This document shows positions 8,436-17,385 of a stretch of 64,000 nucleotides of DNA, piece by piece. The stretch spans positions 956,774 through 1,020,773 of the forward strand of contig NZ_LFMD02000002.1 of NCBI RefSeq assembly GCF_015776785.2, in the 5' to 3' direction. Within the stretch, counting starts at the first letter, position 1. Every line of letters begins with the position of its first letter. A model generated the notes under the pieces. The model did no database searches, was not told the origin of the DNA, and saw only the letters and a program-made list of their open reading frames with translations. The translations under genes and the position numbers were made by a program. This DNA comes from Kitasatospora sp. SUK 42 (lineage in GTDB: Bacteria; Actinomycetota; Actinomycetes; Streptomycetales; Streptomycetaceae).

Positions 8436-8680
8436 GCTCTTCGGATCCTCTCGTGCACAGCGCAGTGACGGCCCTGGTGGGCTGTCAACGGGCCGGTCCC
8501 GCCTGCTCTTCAAGCGAAGCGCATGGTCCGCCGACAGGGGAAGGCTTCTCTGTCCCCCGGTGTCCCCCTCTCTCCCGGTGTCCCGGGGTGTCCCTCCCGT
8601 GCCGTAGGACCGCTCAGCTGTCATAGGCGTTTGCCAAGATGGGATGACACTTCGCCGACCCCTACCTCTAGGGAGCTTCG
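8436..8680. promoter_or_regulatory. Divergent control region with GGTGTCCC repeats
   Basis: The space between the minus-strand HNH/ParB/helicase group and the plus-strand HTH gene holds four near-identical (G)GTGTCCC units between 8551 and 8595, and an inverted pair TGTCAT (8619-8624) / ATGACA (8644-8649). Their position between divergent defence transcription units fits operators, plausibly for the HTH protein encoded next door. Binding is an inference. Confidence 0.45.
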
Positions 8681-9424
8681 TTGCCTCCGCGCGGACAGAT
8701 GAAGGCCCTTCCGTCCTCCGTTCCCCCGGCACGCCGCGAACTAGCCGGGGCGGTGCGCGCCATGCTGAGGGCGATCGGCGGCACGCTGCGCAGCGTCGCA
8801 GGTCAGATCCACAGCTCCCGCTCGGCCCTCTACCGGCTCGCGTCGGGGAAGGTCCTGTTCCCTGACACGGACGCCGTTCTGAAGCTGCACCGGCTCGCGC
8901 AGCGCAGGACCGGTGTCGAAGTGGTGCCCGAGAGCGACCTGAGGGCTCTCCTGCAGCGGGTTCTCGATGAGGGTGAGCACGCTGCCGCCGCCGACAACAG
9001 CATTGCTGAAGCCGACAGGCCGGCTTTGGAAGAGGCCACTGGCATGGGCGGCGGTGCGCAGGAGGGCGGCACCGGTGCGCCAGCCGTTGCGCCGGTCCCG
9101 CCCGCCGAGGGGGACCGGCGCAACGAACGTGCGACCGGGCTGCAGTGGCCGGTCGACGAACTGGTGCTGCACCTAGACAGCGGCCGGTACGAGCATGTCG
9201 TCGGCATGCTGGACTATGCCGGCGACGAGGCGCCTGCGCTGGAGTCTGCTGCCGCGATTCAGACGTGCCGTAGCCGGGGTCTCGCGGAGGTCGTGGATGT
9301 TCTCCTGCGAAAGGTCGGCGGCCGACCCGACCGTTTCGTCCTCGATGTGGTGGGTCATCTGATGGACGCCGGCGGCCACGCGGATGCCCGGGAGCTGATC
9401 AGCCGCAGCGCGCAGGCCGCATAG
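8681..9424 (+). CDS. XRE-like helix-turn-helix regulator
   Basis: A 247-residue protein. Residues 15-75 look like an XRE-type helix-turn-helix: an amphipathic first helix, then SVAGQIHSSRSALYRLASGK as the recognition region. A linker rich in Ala, Gly and Pro leads to a C-terminal helical region (about 155-247) that is not recognised. TTG at 8681 is chosen because AGGGAG lies five bases upstream; ATG at 8699 has none. It sits immediately before the five-gene DrmA/DrmB operon and divergently from the HNH/ParB/helicase group, so it is well placed to repress or co-ordinate both. That role is inferred from position. Confidence 0.7.
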   Translation: MPPRGQMKALPSSVPPARRELAGAVRAMLRAIGGTLRSVAGQIHSSRSALYRLASGKVLFPDTDAVLKLHRLAQRRTGVEVVPESDLRALLQRVLDEGEHAAAADNSIAEADRPALEEATGMGGGAQEGGTGAPAVAPVPPAEGDRRNERATGLQWPVDELVLHLDSGRYEHVVGMLDYAGDEAPALESAAAIQTCRSRGLAEVVDVLLRKVGGRPDRFVLDVVGHLMDAGGHADARELISRSAQAA

Positions 9425-9519
9425 CTGGTAGCGGTAAATCCGCTTTGAGGCAATGAAGTTGATGCGACGAATTGTGAAAATGTTGTACGATCGCGAGCGC
9501 TGCCAGTACTAGAGGTCGC
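9425..9519 (+). promoter_or_regulatory. AT-rich promoter region of the DrmA/DrmB operon
   Basis: This 95-bp gap is markedly AT-richer than its surroundings. A TTGATG at 9459-9464 resembles a -35 element and the TTGTACGAT stretch near 9483-9491 could supply a -10 element. An AGAGG ribosome-binding site lies at 9511-9515, just before GTG 9520. Confidence 0.4.
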
Positions 9520-10596
9520 GTGGCGGCACAAGGGAACTCTCGGGCGGGCTTAGGGGCTGGGGCGGTGGCGGAAGGCGGGTCTGCGCTCCGCGGCGCCTAC
9601 CTGAGCACGGAGGGGGGCTGGCGGAAGCTGCCCGAGTGGGCCGTGTGGTTCGTTCGGGCCGGCGGCTGGGCCGCCGAGCTGAGCGAGGCCGGCGACAGCG
9701 CCGTCGTGGCGTTGTCCGTCCCGGCCCGTGAATACGCCGCCGTACTTCTCGCGCTGGGTTCGGTGGACCGGACGTCATGGACGGCGCAATCGCGTGCCGA
9801 GCGGGAGCTCGGATTCGAGCAGGCATGGGTCCTCCCGGCAGGGACCTGTGTTCGGATCGTGCCGGCGGATTTTCCAGGTGCGGGGAAGCGAGCATACTCG
9901 GGCCTCTTCCTGAGGGCGGTGGAGAACCATCACGGGAAGGTCTACGAGCTGTCGGGACGCCCGGGCCCCGGCGGGCGCCCGGGCATGGTGTCGTGGTTCC
10001 CAGCGGACCGGTACCGGATTCAGACGCTCCCCTGGCCCGATCAGCCTGGGGACTACACCGACCGCAACCGTTTCAGCGAGGAAACCGGGGCACCGGGCGG
10101 CGCCAGCGGACTGCTGACGGGCCCCCTGGACGAGTACTACCGGCACTGCTCGCTCGACTGCGTATTGGTGGGGGTCGTGAGCACGGTTCTGGCGGAGGCG
10201 CAGGAGGTTGCCGCGGCTCCGGGCTGTCCCGGGCTATCCCTTCAGGAGCTGATGCGTCTGCGCGGTGTGCACTCACCGGGTAACCACTACCGCAGCGTCG
10301 TCCTGTCGAGCAGGAGCGATCCGGAGGAGATCCGTGATCCTGTGCGGTCCCGAAAGCCGGCCGTGGCGGTGCTGGACGGTGCCGCGACGGTGCGGCGGTG
10401 GATGGCGGCGAGCCTGGCGGAGGTGACGATGGCCGTGGTCGAGCGGACGAGCCCCTCGGCCGTGGCCGCGGCGGACGCGCTCTACGCGAACCGTGCGCGC
10501 CGCCAGGCCGATCTGCCCATGCCCGCCGGGCTCGTACGGGCCCTCCCTGCCGGCGTCGAGGCGCTGGCCTGGCGGACCAGGCGGAGGCAGTGGTGA
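9520..10596 (+). CDS. Unrecognised protein, first gene of DrmA/DrmB operon
   Basis: A 358-residue soluble protein with no confidently recognised domain, starting at GTG 9520 after AGAGG. The first 180 residues are rich in Trp and aromatic residues. A later segment reads PAVAVLDGAATVRRWMAAS and then MAVVERTSPSAVAAADAL, a pattern of two buried beta strands that resembles a degenerate nucleotide-binding or helicase-type fold. It overlaps the next gene by four bases (GTGA). One hypothesis is that this protein and the next correspond to a split DrmE, the large accessory protein of class 2 DISARM; this rests only on combined size (358 + 521 residues), order and weak pattern similarity. Confidence 0.55.
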   Translation: MAAQGNSRAGLGAGAVAEGGSALRGAYLSTEGGWRKLPEWAVWFVRAGGWAAELSEAGDSAVVALSVPAREYAAVLLALGSVDRTSWTAQSRAERELGFEQAWVLPAGTCVRIVPADFPGAGKRAYSGLFLRAVENHHGKVYELSGRPGPGGRPGMVSWFPADRYRIQTLPWPDQPGDYTDRNRFSEETGAPGGASGLLTGPLDEYYRHCSLDCVLVGVVSTVLAEAQEVAAAPGCPGLSLQELMRLRGVHSPGNHYRSVVLSSRSDPEEIRDPVRSRKPAVAVLDGAATVRRWMAASLAEVTMAVVERTSPSAVAAADALYANRARRQADLPMPAGLVRALPAGVEALAWRTRRRQW

Positions 10597-12158
10597 GCAT
10601 GCTGGATGCGGACGGTGTGTACCAGAGGGCAGACGCCGAGATAGCGGAGCAGCCGGTACGGCACTCCGGTGTCAGCACGTTCATGCACGCGGCATCACAA
10701 CTCCTGCGCGCAGTGGGGGAGTCGGAGGGCTCCGACCTGTGGCGGCAGTCATGTGCGGAGATCCGCCGGGCACGGTGGCTCATCGGGACGGTGCCCCTGC
10801 CGCTCAACTCCGGCGCATTGGGACTGCGGGAGACCGCGGAAGCCCTGGCCGGCCGTGCGAGGGTGATCGAGCGCGTCGCCGACCGCGGCCTGCTGAGGCA
10901 GTTCGACGCGGTCGCCGACGCGTTGCGGAACCTGGGACGGGAGCGCGAGAACCCGTTGGCCCGCGGCGTGATGAAGTACCTGGAATCACCCGGTGCGGGC
11001 AGCGTCCTGGTGGTGGTCACCAGTCGCGCCCACCAGGACGACGCGGTGGCCGCGTTCACCGCACTGAGGTGCCCGGTCGACGTGGGCACCGCCCGGGACC
11101 TCGCCGGGACCTGCGTGTACGGTGCCGCGGTCGTTGTCGGGCCCGTGGGCTGGCTTCCGCCCGGGGTGCTGAACGCTCCGCGCGCCTCCCGGATCGGACT
11201 GGTGCACTATGACTTCTACCGCGAGCCGCAGGACGTCTGGCCGCTGTTCGGGGAAGGACCGGTCCGGCGTGGCCGGATGCCGTCGCGGATCATCCGGCGC
11301 CCGTCCCTCCTCCTCGGGGGAGCGCAAGGTCTCAGGGCAGGCATTCCCGAGGCCAGTGAGACGCCGGAGCTGACCGGCTTCGATGTGCTCTCCCTGGCTG
11401 GCGAAGCGGTCGCGGGGCTGCCCGCCGACGTGCTGGAGCAGCCTGCTCCGGGCGCGCATGAGCGTGTGGCCGCTCAGGCGGCCCAACTGGCCGACGGCTC
11501 CTTCGTACTGCTGCCCCGGGACGCGGGCGTTCAGAAGGTGCTGCTCGTCGAGGCGGACGACGAGGGCAGGCCGGCCGTCGAGGCGGTGGACGCGGCCACG
11601 GTGACGATCGGCGACGCCGTCGTACTGCGCGGCGGGTCCTATTACCAGAGCCTGGTCGAGCGCGCCGACGCCGCACTCGGCGAGGACGCCCTCATGCTGC
11701 GCGAGATCCAGCGGGCGTGGAAGGCGCAGCTGCGCGACCGCGTCGCCCGCCACCGGGACGGGGTCCACGGAGTCGCCGCCGACCTGAAGTCCCAAGGCGC
11801 GACGACCGCCAACCTGGGCTACTGGACAGGGCCGTGGTGCATCCGGACCCGCCTCAAAGCAGACTTCACCGTGGTGATGCGCTACCTCGGACGCGGCGAC
11901 GAAGCCGACCACGCCTGGGACGCGCTGGGCCGCATCGACCACGCGCACCGCAGCGCCGGGCGCAACTACGCCGAGGTCGTCCAGAGGGCCGTCTCGGGCG
12001 GCACCTGGGAGACCCTGCAGTCCGATCAGTGGTGCGACATCTCCCTAGACGACACCGAGGCAGGCGCGCGGGTGGTCCTTATCGATGTGCTGCTGCCCGG
12101 GCAGCTGACCGTTCCCGTGCACTACCTGTGCCGGCTCCGTTCCCCGGAGGTTCCCTGA
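10593..12158 (+). CDS. Unrecognised protein, second gene of DrmA/DrmB operon (possible helicase-like fold)
   Basis: A 521-residue protein starting at GTG 10593, after GGAGG and overlapping the previous gene by four bases. Residues around 130-225 show alternating hydrophobic strands (SVLVVVTSRAHQDDAVAAF, then YGAAVVVGPVGWLPPGVL and SRIGLVHYDF) resembling the C-terminal lobe of a superfamily 2 helicase without clear catalytic motifs. The C-terminal third has WKAQLRDRV and a Trp-rich block (GYWTGPWCIR). It may be the second half of a split DrmE-like protein. Its stop overlaps the ATG of the NERD-helicase gene (TGATG), so it is translated with that gene. Confidence 0.55.
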   Translation: MSMLDADGVYQRADAEIAEQPVRHSGVSTFMHAASQLLRAVGESEGSDLWRQSCAEIRRARWLIGTVPLPLNSGALGLRETAEALAGRARVIERVADRGLLRQFDAVADALRNLGRERENPLARGVMKYLESPGAGSVLVVVTSRAHQDDAVAAFTALRCPVDVGTARDLAGTCVYGAAVVVGPVGWLPPGVLNAPRASRIGLVHYDFYREPQDVWPLFGEGPVRRGRMPSRIIRRPSLLLGGAQGLRAGIPEASETPELTGFDVLSLAGEAVAGLPADVLEQPAPGAHERVAAQAAQLADGSFVLLPRDAGVQKVLLVEADDEGRPAVEAVDAATVTIGDAVVLRGGSYYQSLVERADAALGEDALMLREIQRAWKAQLRDRVARHRDGVHGVAADLKSQGATTANLGYWTGPWCIRTRLKADFTVVMRYLGRGDEADHAWDALGRIDHAHRSAGRNYAEVVQRAVSGGTWETLQSDQWCDISLDDTEAGARVVLIDVLLPGQLTVPVHYLCRLRSPEVP

Positions 12159-13888
12159 TGGCACGTATGATCCCGCCATCGTTCGATCCGGCCTGCACGC
12201 CGAGCCCGGGGGAACGGGAGGTGTTCCAGCGGCTGCGCGACGATCCGGCGACCGGGGACTGGACCGTCCTCCACTCGCTCGGAATCGCCCAGCACCCGCG
12301 ACAGATCCAGGGGGAGGCAGACTTCGTCATCATCGTCCCGGGCAAGGGGATACTCGTCCTGGAGGTCAAGGCGCATCTCCAGGTGCGGCGGCTGCCGAGC
12401 GGGGAGTGGCGCCTCGGCAATCAGCCCCTGACCAATCGGAGCCCGTTCCAGCAGGCCGACGAGGCCATGCACGCCGTCAGGAAGAAGCTCGGGGGCCCCA
12501 GCGGCGGTGCCGGTGCGGTGCCGGTCGCATTCGCGGTGCTGTTCACCCACAGCCGCTTCGCGGTGTCCGGGCCGATGGAGTGGCACTCGTGGCAGGCACT
12601 GGACACGGTCGCCTTCCGCAGCCGCTCCGTGGCGGCGCTGGTCACTGGGGTCCTGGACGCGCACCGGGCCCACCTCGCGGCCACACCGGGAGCGGCGTGG
12701 TTCGACCCGGCGTCCGTGGCACCCGATGCCGGGCAGGCTGAGCGGATCATCCAGGCTCTGCGGCCCTCGTTCGAGTTCGCCGAGCCGCCGAAGCTGAGGC
12801 GGCAGCGGATGGAGCGCGAGACGGAGGCGTTCACCCAGCAACAGTACGAAGTGCTCGACATGATCGCCAGGAACCGGCGCTGCATGGTGGACGGCGCTGC
12901 CGGGACGGGCAAGACCTACGTGGCGGTGGAGGCGGCACGCCGCTACGCCGCCGGGGGACAGCGGGTGCTCCTGTGCTGCTTCAACCGCCACCTCGGCCGC
13001 TGGCTCAAGGAGGAGACCGCGGGCCTGCCAGGGGTGACGGCAACCAGCTTCCATTCCTACATGGCCGGGCTGGCCCCGTCCGCCCGCGATGCCGGCGGCA
13101 CCGGGGACTTCTTCACCGAGGTGCTGCCCGAGGCCGCCCTGGACGTCCTCATGGAGAAGGACAAGCCCCCGTTCGACGTGCTCGTCGTAGACGAGGCACA
13201 GGACCTGATGCGTGAGTCCTACCTCGATGTCCTCGACTTCTCCGTACGGGGCGGCCTGTCCGCAGGCCGATGGCTGGGCTTCGGCGACTTCACCCGCCAG
13301 GCCCTCTACGGTTCCGACGGCGAGGGCATGGACGTCCTGCACAAACGGGCCGGAGAACTGCCCTCGGTCACGCTGAACCACAACTGCCGCAGCGTCCCCG
13401 GCATCACGCTGTACGTGGAGGTCACGTCGGTACTCGACCCCGGATACGCGGGCACCCTGAGGCCCTCCAACGACCGCCAGGCCACGAACCTCTGGTGGGC
13501 AGACGAAGAGGAGCAGCAGCGACAGCTGGCCAGCCGCCTCACGGAGCTCACCCGGGAGGGGTTCCCGCCCGAGGACATCGTCGTCCTGTCTCCGCTCCGG
13601 GACGAGCTCAGTGCCGCTGGCACCTGCCGTGCCCCCAGCTGGAAGGGACGGCTGACACCCCTGGACTCCCCGAATCCGGGATCCGTCCGGTACGGAACCG
13701 TGCACACGTTCAAGGGGCTGGACGCCCCCGCCGTCGTCCTCACCGACATCACCTCCTTCGGCACGGACCGGGACCGGACGCTCTTCTACGTCGGTGCCTC
13801 CCGGGCCAGGGACGAGCTCACCGTGCTGATGGCCCACAGCGCACGCCCCGGATACATCAAGCAGGTTCAAGGAGCAGGCAGAGCATGA
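12158..13888 (+). CDS. NERD-nuclease / UvrD-type helicase fusion protein
   Basis: A 576-residue fusion. Residues 15-120 form a NERD (nuclease-related) domain with GEADFVII and VLEVKAH, giving the E53/D55...E69-x-K71 pattern of PD-(D/E)XK-like nucleases. Residues 210-576 form a superfamily 1 UvrD-like helicase: GAAGTGKT at about 246-253, VDEAQD at about 345-350, NHNCRSVPG, VHTFKGLDA at about 514 and YVGASRARDE at about 543. All helicase and nuclease key residues are present. GGAGG precedes ATG 12158. It overlaps its neighbours on both sides (TGATG and ATGA), so it belongs with the drmA/drmB-like genes and could supply the nuclease activity for them. Confidence 0.85.
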   Translation: MARMIPPSFDPACTPSPGEREVFQRLRDDPATGDWTVLHSLGIAQHPRQIQGEADFVIIVPGKGILVLEVKAHLQVRRLPSGEWRLGNQPLTNRSPFQQADEAMHAVRKKLGGPSGGAGAVPVAFAVLFTHSRFAVSGPMEWHSWQALDTVAFRSRSVAALVTGVLDAHRAHLAATPGAAWFDPASVAPDAGQAERIIQALRPSFEFAEPPKLRRQRMERETEAFTQQQYEVLDMIARNRRCMVDGAAGTGKTYVAVEAARRYAAGGQRVLLCCFNRHLGRWLKEETAGLPGVTATSFHSYMAGLAPSARDAGGTGDFFTEVLPEAALDVLMEKDKPPFDVLVVDEAQDLMRESYLDVLDFSVRGGLSAGRWLGFGDFTRQALYGSDGEGMDVLHKRAGELPSVTLNHNCRSVPGITLYVEVTSVLDPGYAGTLRPSNDRQATNLWWADEEEQQRQLASRLTELTREGFPPEDIVVLSPLRDELSAAGTCRAPSWKGRLTPLDSPNPGSVRYGTVHTFKGLDAPAVVLTDITSFGTDRDRTLFYVGASRARDELTVLMAHSARPGYIKQVQGAGRA

Positions 13889-16800
13889 CCACGGCCAGTG
13901 ACAACCTCGGGGCCCGGGAGGACGTCATCGACGCCCTGCGGGCCGAGCTGATGGGCCCGGCCCCCGCAGGCAAGCCCCTCGACCAGACGTCGTTCGACGG
14001 CTGGCCCGCCGCCCGCGGACCGTGGACCGACGCTGACAGCGGCGAGGAGATCCTCGACCGTGCTCCCCTGCTGCGCTACGGCGTCGGCATCCTCTACCCG
14101 GCGACACCGGAGGACACCGCTGGCCAGCGCGCGGACTCCGAGGCGGACAAAACGGTGGATGCCGACGAAGATGGGCCGGACGGGGAGGAGGACGAAGACG
14201 CTCCGGAGGTGCCCGAAGGCATCCAGGAGGCATACGCGCGCAAGGGCGGCCATGCTGACGACGATGACTTCGAACTCCTCGGCGCCAACGACCGGCGCCC
14301 CAGCGCCATGGGCCTGTCGATCCTCCTGGCAGGAGAACAGGCCGGGCTGCGGATCTCCGCCACCGGTGGCCGGTACCGGCGCCGGACCGTGCACATCGGC
14401 AGCAGCGTCCGTCACTGGTGGGTCCGCGGCCCCGTCGCGGCCGTCTGGGATCTGTCGCCGGAGGCGCTCGCCAGCGCCGGCCCCCTCCTGCGCAAGCCGC
14501 AGCCGTCCTCCGACACCTCGACCGGCCTCGATGGCCTGGACCTCGAACTCACCGTCCGCATCAGGCCCCACCGCGACGGGCGCCTCATCACGGTCGCCCT
14601 CGTCAACCGGACACCGCTGGGCAAAGGGGCCCCCGACGCTCTCAGCCTGTTCCAGACCGAGATCACCGTCGAGCCGGTACAGGGCTGGCTGGCCCCGTAC
14701 CCGGAGGCGGCCGAAGCCGGAACCCACCCGGACGATGCATCGTTCAGCCTGATCTACCGGGGCGCTCGTACCTTCGCCGTCGGACACGGCTGTGCGGCGG
14801 ACTGGGACACACCGGCGGGGGACCGCTCCTCCTGGGCCAGGGCCGATCCCATGCCGCAGTATGAAGCCCCCAGCATCACTCCCGACATCCGGCTGCCCGA
14901 CGGCACCCCGCTGACCGTCTCCATGGACCAGCTGGCAGGAGACGGACCGGAAGGCCCCGAGCAGCTCAGCCGGGTCGTCACCGCCTACGCGCAGTGGATC
15001 GACGGACTCGAGGAGAAGGCCGCAGGACTCGATGGACGGTTCCAGCCGACCGCCGCCAAGCACATCGAGGGCTGCCGCACCGCCCTGGCCCGGATGCGGG
15101 AGGGCCTCGAACTCGTCCGCGACCCCAGCACGGATGCCGGTCGCGCGTTCCGCATGACGAACCGGGTGATGCTGCGCCAACAGCTGCGCTCCGGTGCGCC
15201 TCTGCGCAGAACCCGTTACGTCAACGGCTGCTACGAGGTGGACGGCGTCCAACTGGACGAAGACACGGCCCGCAGCCAGGGAAAGGGCAACTGGCGCGCG
15301 TTCCAGATCGCCTTCCTCCTCGCCGCTGTCCCGTCGACCGCGGACCCGTTCCACGACGACCGCGACACCGTCGACCTCATCTACTTCCCCACTGGTGGCG
15401 GCAAGACCGAGGCGTACCTCGGTCTGTCCGCCTTCACCATTCTTCTGCGCCGTCTGCGTGACCCCGCCGACGCCGGGGTCACCATCCTCATGCGCTACAC
15501 CCTGCGTCTGCTGACCGCGCAGCAGTTCCTGCGTGCGGCCTCCCTCATCTGCGCGCTCGAAGAACTGCGGGAGGATGAGCCGGACCTTGGGGGTCCCTTC
15601 TCTATCGGCATCTGGGTGGGCGGCGACACGACCCCCAACAAGCGCGGCGATGCGACCTCGGCCCTCGGCCGACTCCGGGCCGGCGGCGAGGACAATCCCT
15701 TCCTCCTGCTGCGCTGCCCCTGGTGTGCGGCCCAGATGGGTCCCGTCGTCGGGCAGGAAGAGAGCGGTGCGCCCCGCCGGCGTCCCCGCAGGGGCGGAAG
15801 GGGCGGTCAGGCTGCCTCCGCGAGCCGCACTCCTGTGGCGGGGTACGTCGAGTACGCGGGGACCGTACGGTTCATCTGTCCGGACTACGAGTGCCGCTTC
15901 TCGGCGGACGACACCCCGCTGCCCGTCTTCGTGACCGATGACGACCTCTACGACCGCCGGCCGACGCTCGTCATCGGCACCATCGACAAGTTCGCCCTGC
16001 TCGCCTGGCGCCCCGGGGCCCGCGCTCTGTTCGGCCTGGGAGCTTCAGGACTCGGCCCCGACGGTGCCCGGGACTTCTCGCCGCCGTCACTGGTCATCCA
16101 GGACGAGCTGCATCTCATCGCAGGCCCACTCGGCTCCCTCGCCGGCCTCTACGAGGGCGTCATCGAAGAGCTGTGCACCGACCGGCGAAGCGGCACTCCC
16201 GTTCGCCCGAAGATCGTCGCCTCCACCGCCACGATCCGCCGCCACGAGGAACAGGTACGCGCCCTCTACGGCCGTGAGCGGGTTCACCTCTTCCCGCCGC
16301 ACGGCATCGACGCCTCCGACTCGTTCTTCGCCGTATACGACCGGAACCCCGAGACCGGCCTGCTCAAGCCCGGACGGCGCTACATCGGCGTGCACGCCCC
16401 TGCTCTCGGCTCCATGCAGACCGTCCAGGTCCGCACCTTCGCGGCGCTTCTCCAGGCTGCCGGGGACCTCCCCGAGGACCAGCGCGACCCCTGGTGGACG
16501 CTGCTCGCGTTCTTCAACAGCCTCCGCGAGCTCGGCAACTCGCTCTCGCTCATGCAGTCCGACATCCCTGACTACCTGCGCACCATCAACAACCGCTCCA
16601 TCGCGGACCGCAGCGGCATGCGCTACCTCAACTGGGTCGAGGAGATGACCAGCCGCCTCCGGCAGGATGAGGTTCCCGAGGCCATCCAGAAGCTGGAGCG
16701 GCAACTCACCCCGGAACAGCGGGCCGTGGACACCTGCCTGGCGTCCAGCCTGATCGAAGTCGGCATCGACATCCCCCGTCTCTCCCTCATGGCCGTCGTG

Positions 16801-17385
16801 GGCCAGCCCAAGAGCACCTCCCAGTACATCCAGGTCACCGGCCGTGTCGGCCGTCGGATCCCCGGCCTGGTCGTCACCCTCTACGGCGCCGGCAAGCCCC
16901 GCGACCGCAGCCACTTCGAACGTTTCCGCAGCTACCACGAGCGCCTGTACGCCCAGGTTGAGCCCACCAGCTCGACCCCGTTCGCCCCGCCCGCCCTGGA
17001 CCGGGCCCTCAGGGCCGTCGCCGTCGCCTACATCCGTCAGGCCGGGGGCAAGGCCGTCGACGCTCCCCTCCCCTTCCCGGCTGATCGATGGGAGGAAGCC
17101 AGGGAACTGCTGCTCGGCCGCGCTGAATTCTGTGACCCCGACGAGGCCGGCCGTACAGCGGCCCTGCTGGACCGGATGCGCAAGGAATGGGAGGCATGGC
17201 GGCCCGGCGAGTGGGGCGATTTCGGCCCCGTGGGCCATGGCCGGCTCCTGCGGCCGCTCGGCCACTACGCACCCGAGAACCAGCGGAATCTGAGCTGGGC
17301 GATCCCCTCGTCGATGCGCGGCGTCGATGCCGAATCCGAGGTCGAGGTCACCGTGCAGTACGCGATCGAGGAAGGAAACTCATGA
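13885..17385 (+). CDS. drmA: DISARM-type helicase DrmA homologue
   Basis: An 1166-residue superfamily 2 helicase close to the usual DrmA size. The N-terminus has ALRAELMGPAPAG and YGVGILYP, typical of DrmA, followed by an acidic stretch (about 92-112). The helicase core shows FPTGGGKTE near residue 500, the DELH box near 739, ASTATIRR, SSLIEVGIDIPRL and QVTGRVGRRIPG near 985. A possible zinc element (CPWC near 611, CPDYEC near 665) interrupts the core. In DISARM, DrmA with DrmB recognises and acts on incoming unmethylated DNA. ATG 13885 overlaps the NERD-helicase stop (ATGA), with AAGGAG upstream, and drmB follows with another ATGA overlap. Confidence 0.85.
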   Translation: MTTASDNLGAREDVIDALRAELMGPAPAGKPLDQTSFDGWPAARGPWTDADSGEEILDRAPLLRYGVGILYPATPEDTAGQRADSEADKTVDADEDGPDGEEDEDAPEVPEGIQEAYARKGGHADDDDFELLGANDRRPSAMGLSILLAGEQAGLRISATGGRYRRRTVHIGSSVRHWWVRGPVAAVWDLSPEALASAGPLLRKPQPSSDTSTGLDGLDLELTVRIRPHRDGRLITVALVNRTPLGKGAPDALSLFQTEITVEPVQGWLAPYPEAAEAGTHPDDASFSLIYRGARTFAVGHGCAADWDTPAGDRSSWARADPMPQYEAPSITPDIRLPDGTPLTVSMDQLAGDGPEGPEQLSRVVTAYAQWIDGLEEKAAGLDGRFQPTAAKHIEGCRTALARMREGLELVRDPSTDAGRAFRMTNRVMLRQQLRSGAPLRRTRYVNGCYEVDGVQLDEDTARSQGKGNWRAFQIAFLLAAVPSTADPFHDDRDTVDLIYFPTGGGKTEAYLGLSAFTILLRRLRDPADAGVTILMRYTLRLLTAQQFLRAASLICALEELREDEPDLGGPFSIGIWVGGDTTPNKRGDATSALGRLRAGGEDNPFLLLRCPWCAAQMGPVVGQEESGAPRRRPRRGGRGGQAASASRTPVAGYVEYAGTVRFICPDYECRFSADDTPLPVFVTDDDLYDRRPTLVIGTIDKFALLAWRPGARALFGLGASGLGPDGARDFSPPSLVIQDELHLIAGPLGSLAGLYEGVIEELCTDRRSGTPVRPKIVASTATIRRHEEQVRALYGRERVHLFPPHGIDASDSFFAVYDRNPETGLLKPGRRYIGVHAPALGSMQTVQVRTFAALLQAAGDLPEDQRDPWWTLLAFFNSLRELGNSLSLMQSDIPDYLRTINNRSIADRSGMRYLNWVEEMTSRLRQDEVPEAIQKLERQLTPEQRAVDTCLASSLIEVGIDIPRLSLMAVVGQPKSTSQYIQVTGRVGRRIPGLVVTLYGAGKPRDRSHFERFRSYHERLYAQVEPTSSTPFAPPALDRALRAVAVAYIRQAGGKAVDAPLPFPADRWEEARELLLGRAEFCDPDEAGRTAALLDRMRKEWEAWRPGEWGDFGPVGHGRLLRPLGHYAPENQRNLSWAIPSSMRGVDAESEVEVTVQYAIEEGNS

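Noticed and set aside
8681..9424. HTH protein as an antitoxin of a toxin-antitoxin pair
   Set aside because: No small toxin-like partner gene is adjacent; the next gene is a 358-residue member of the DrmA/DrmB operon.
12122..13870. A 582-codon minus-strand frame opposite the NERD-helicase gene
   Set aside because: The plus strand has all nuclease and helicase motifs; the opposite frame has none.
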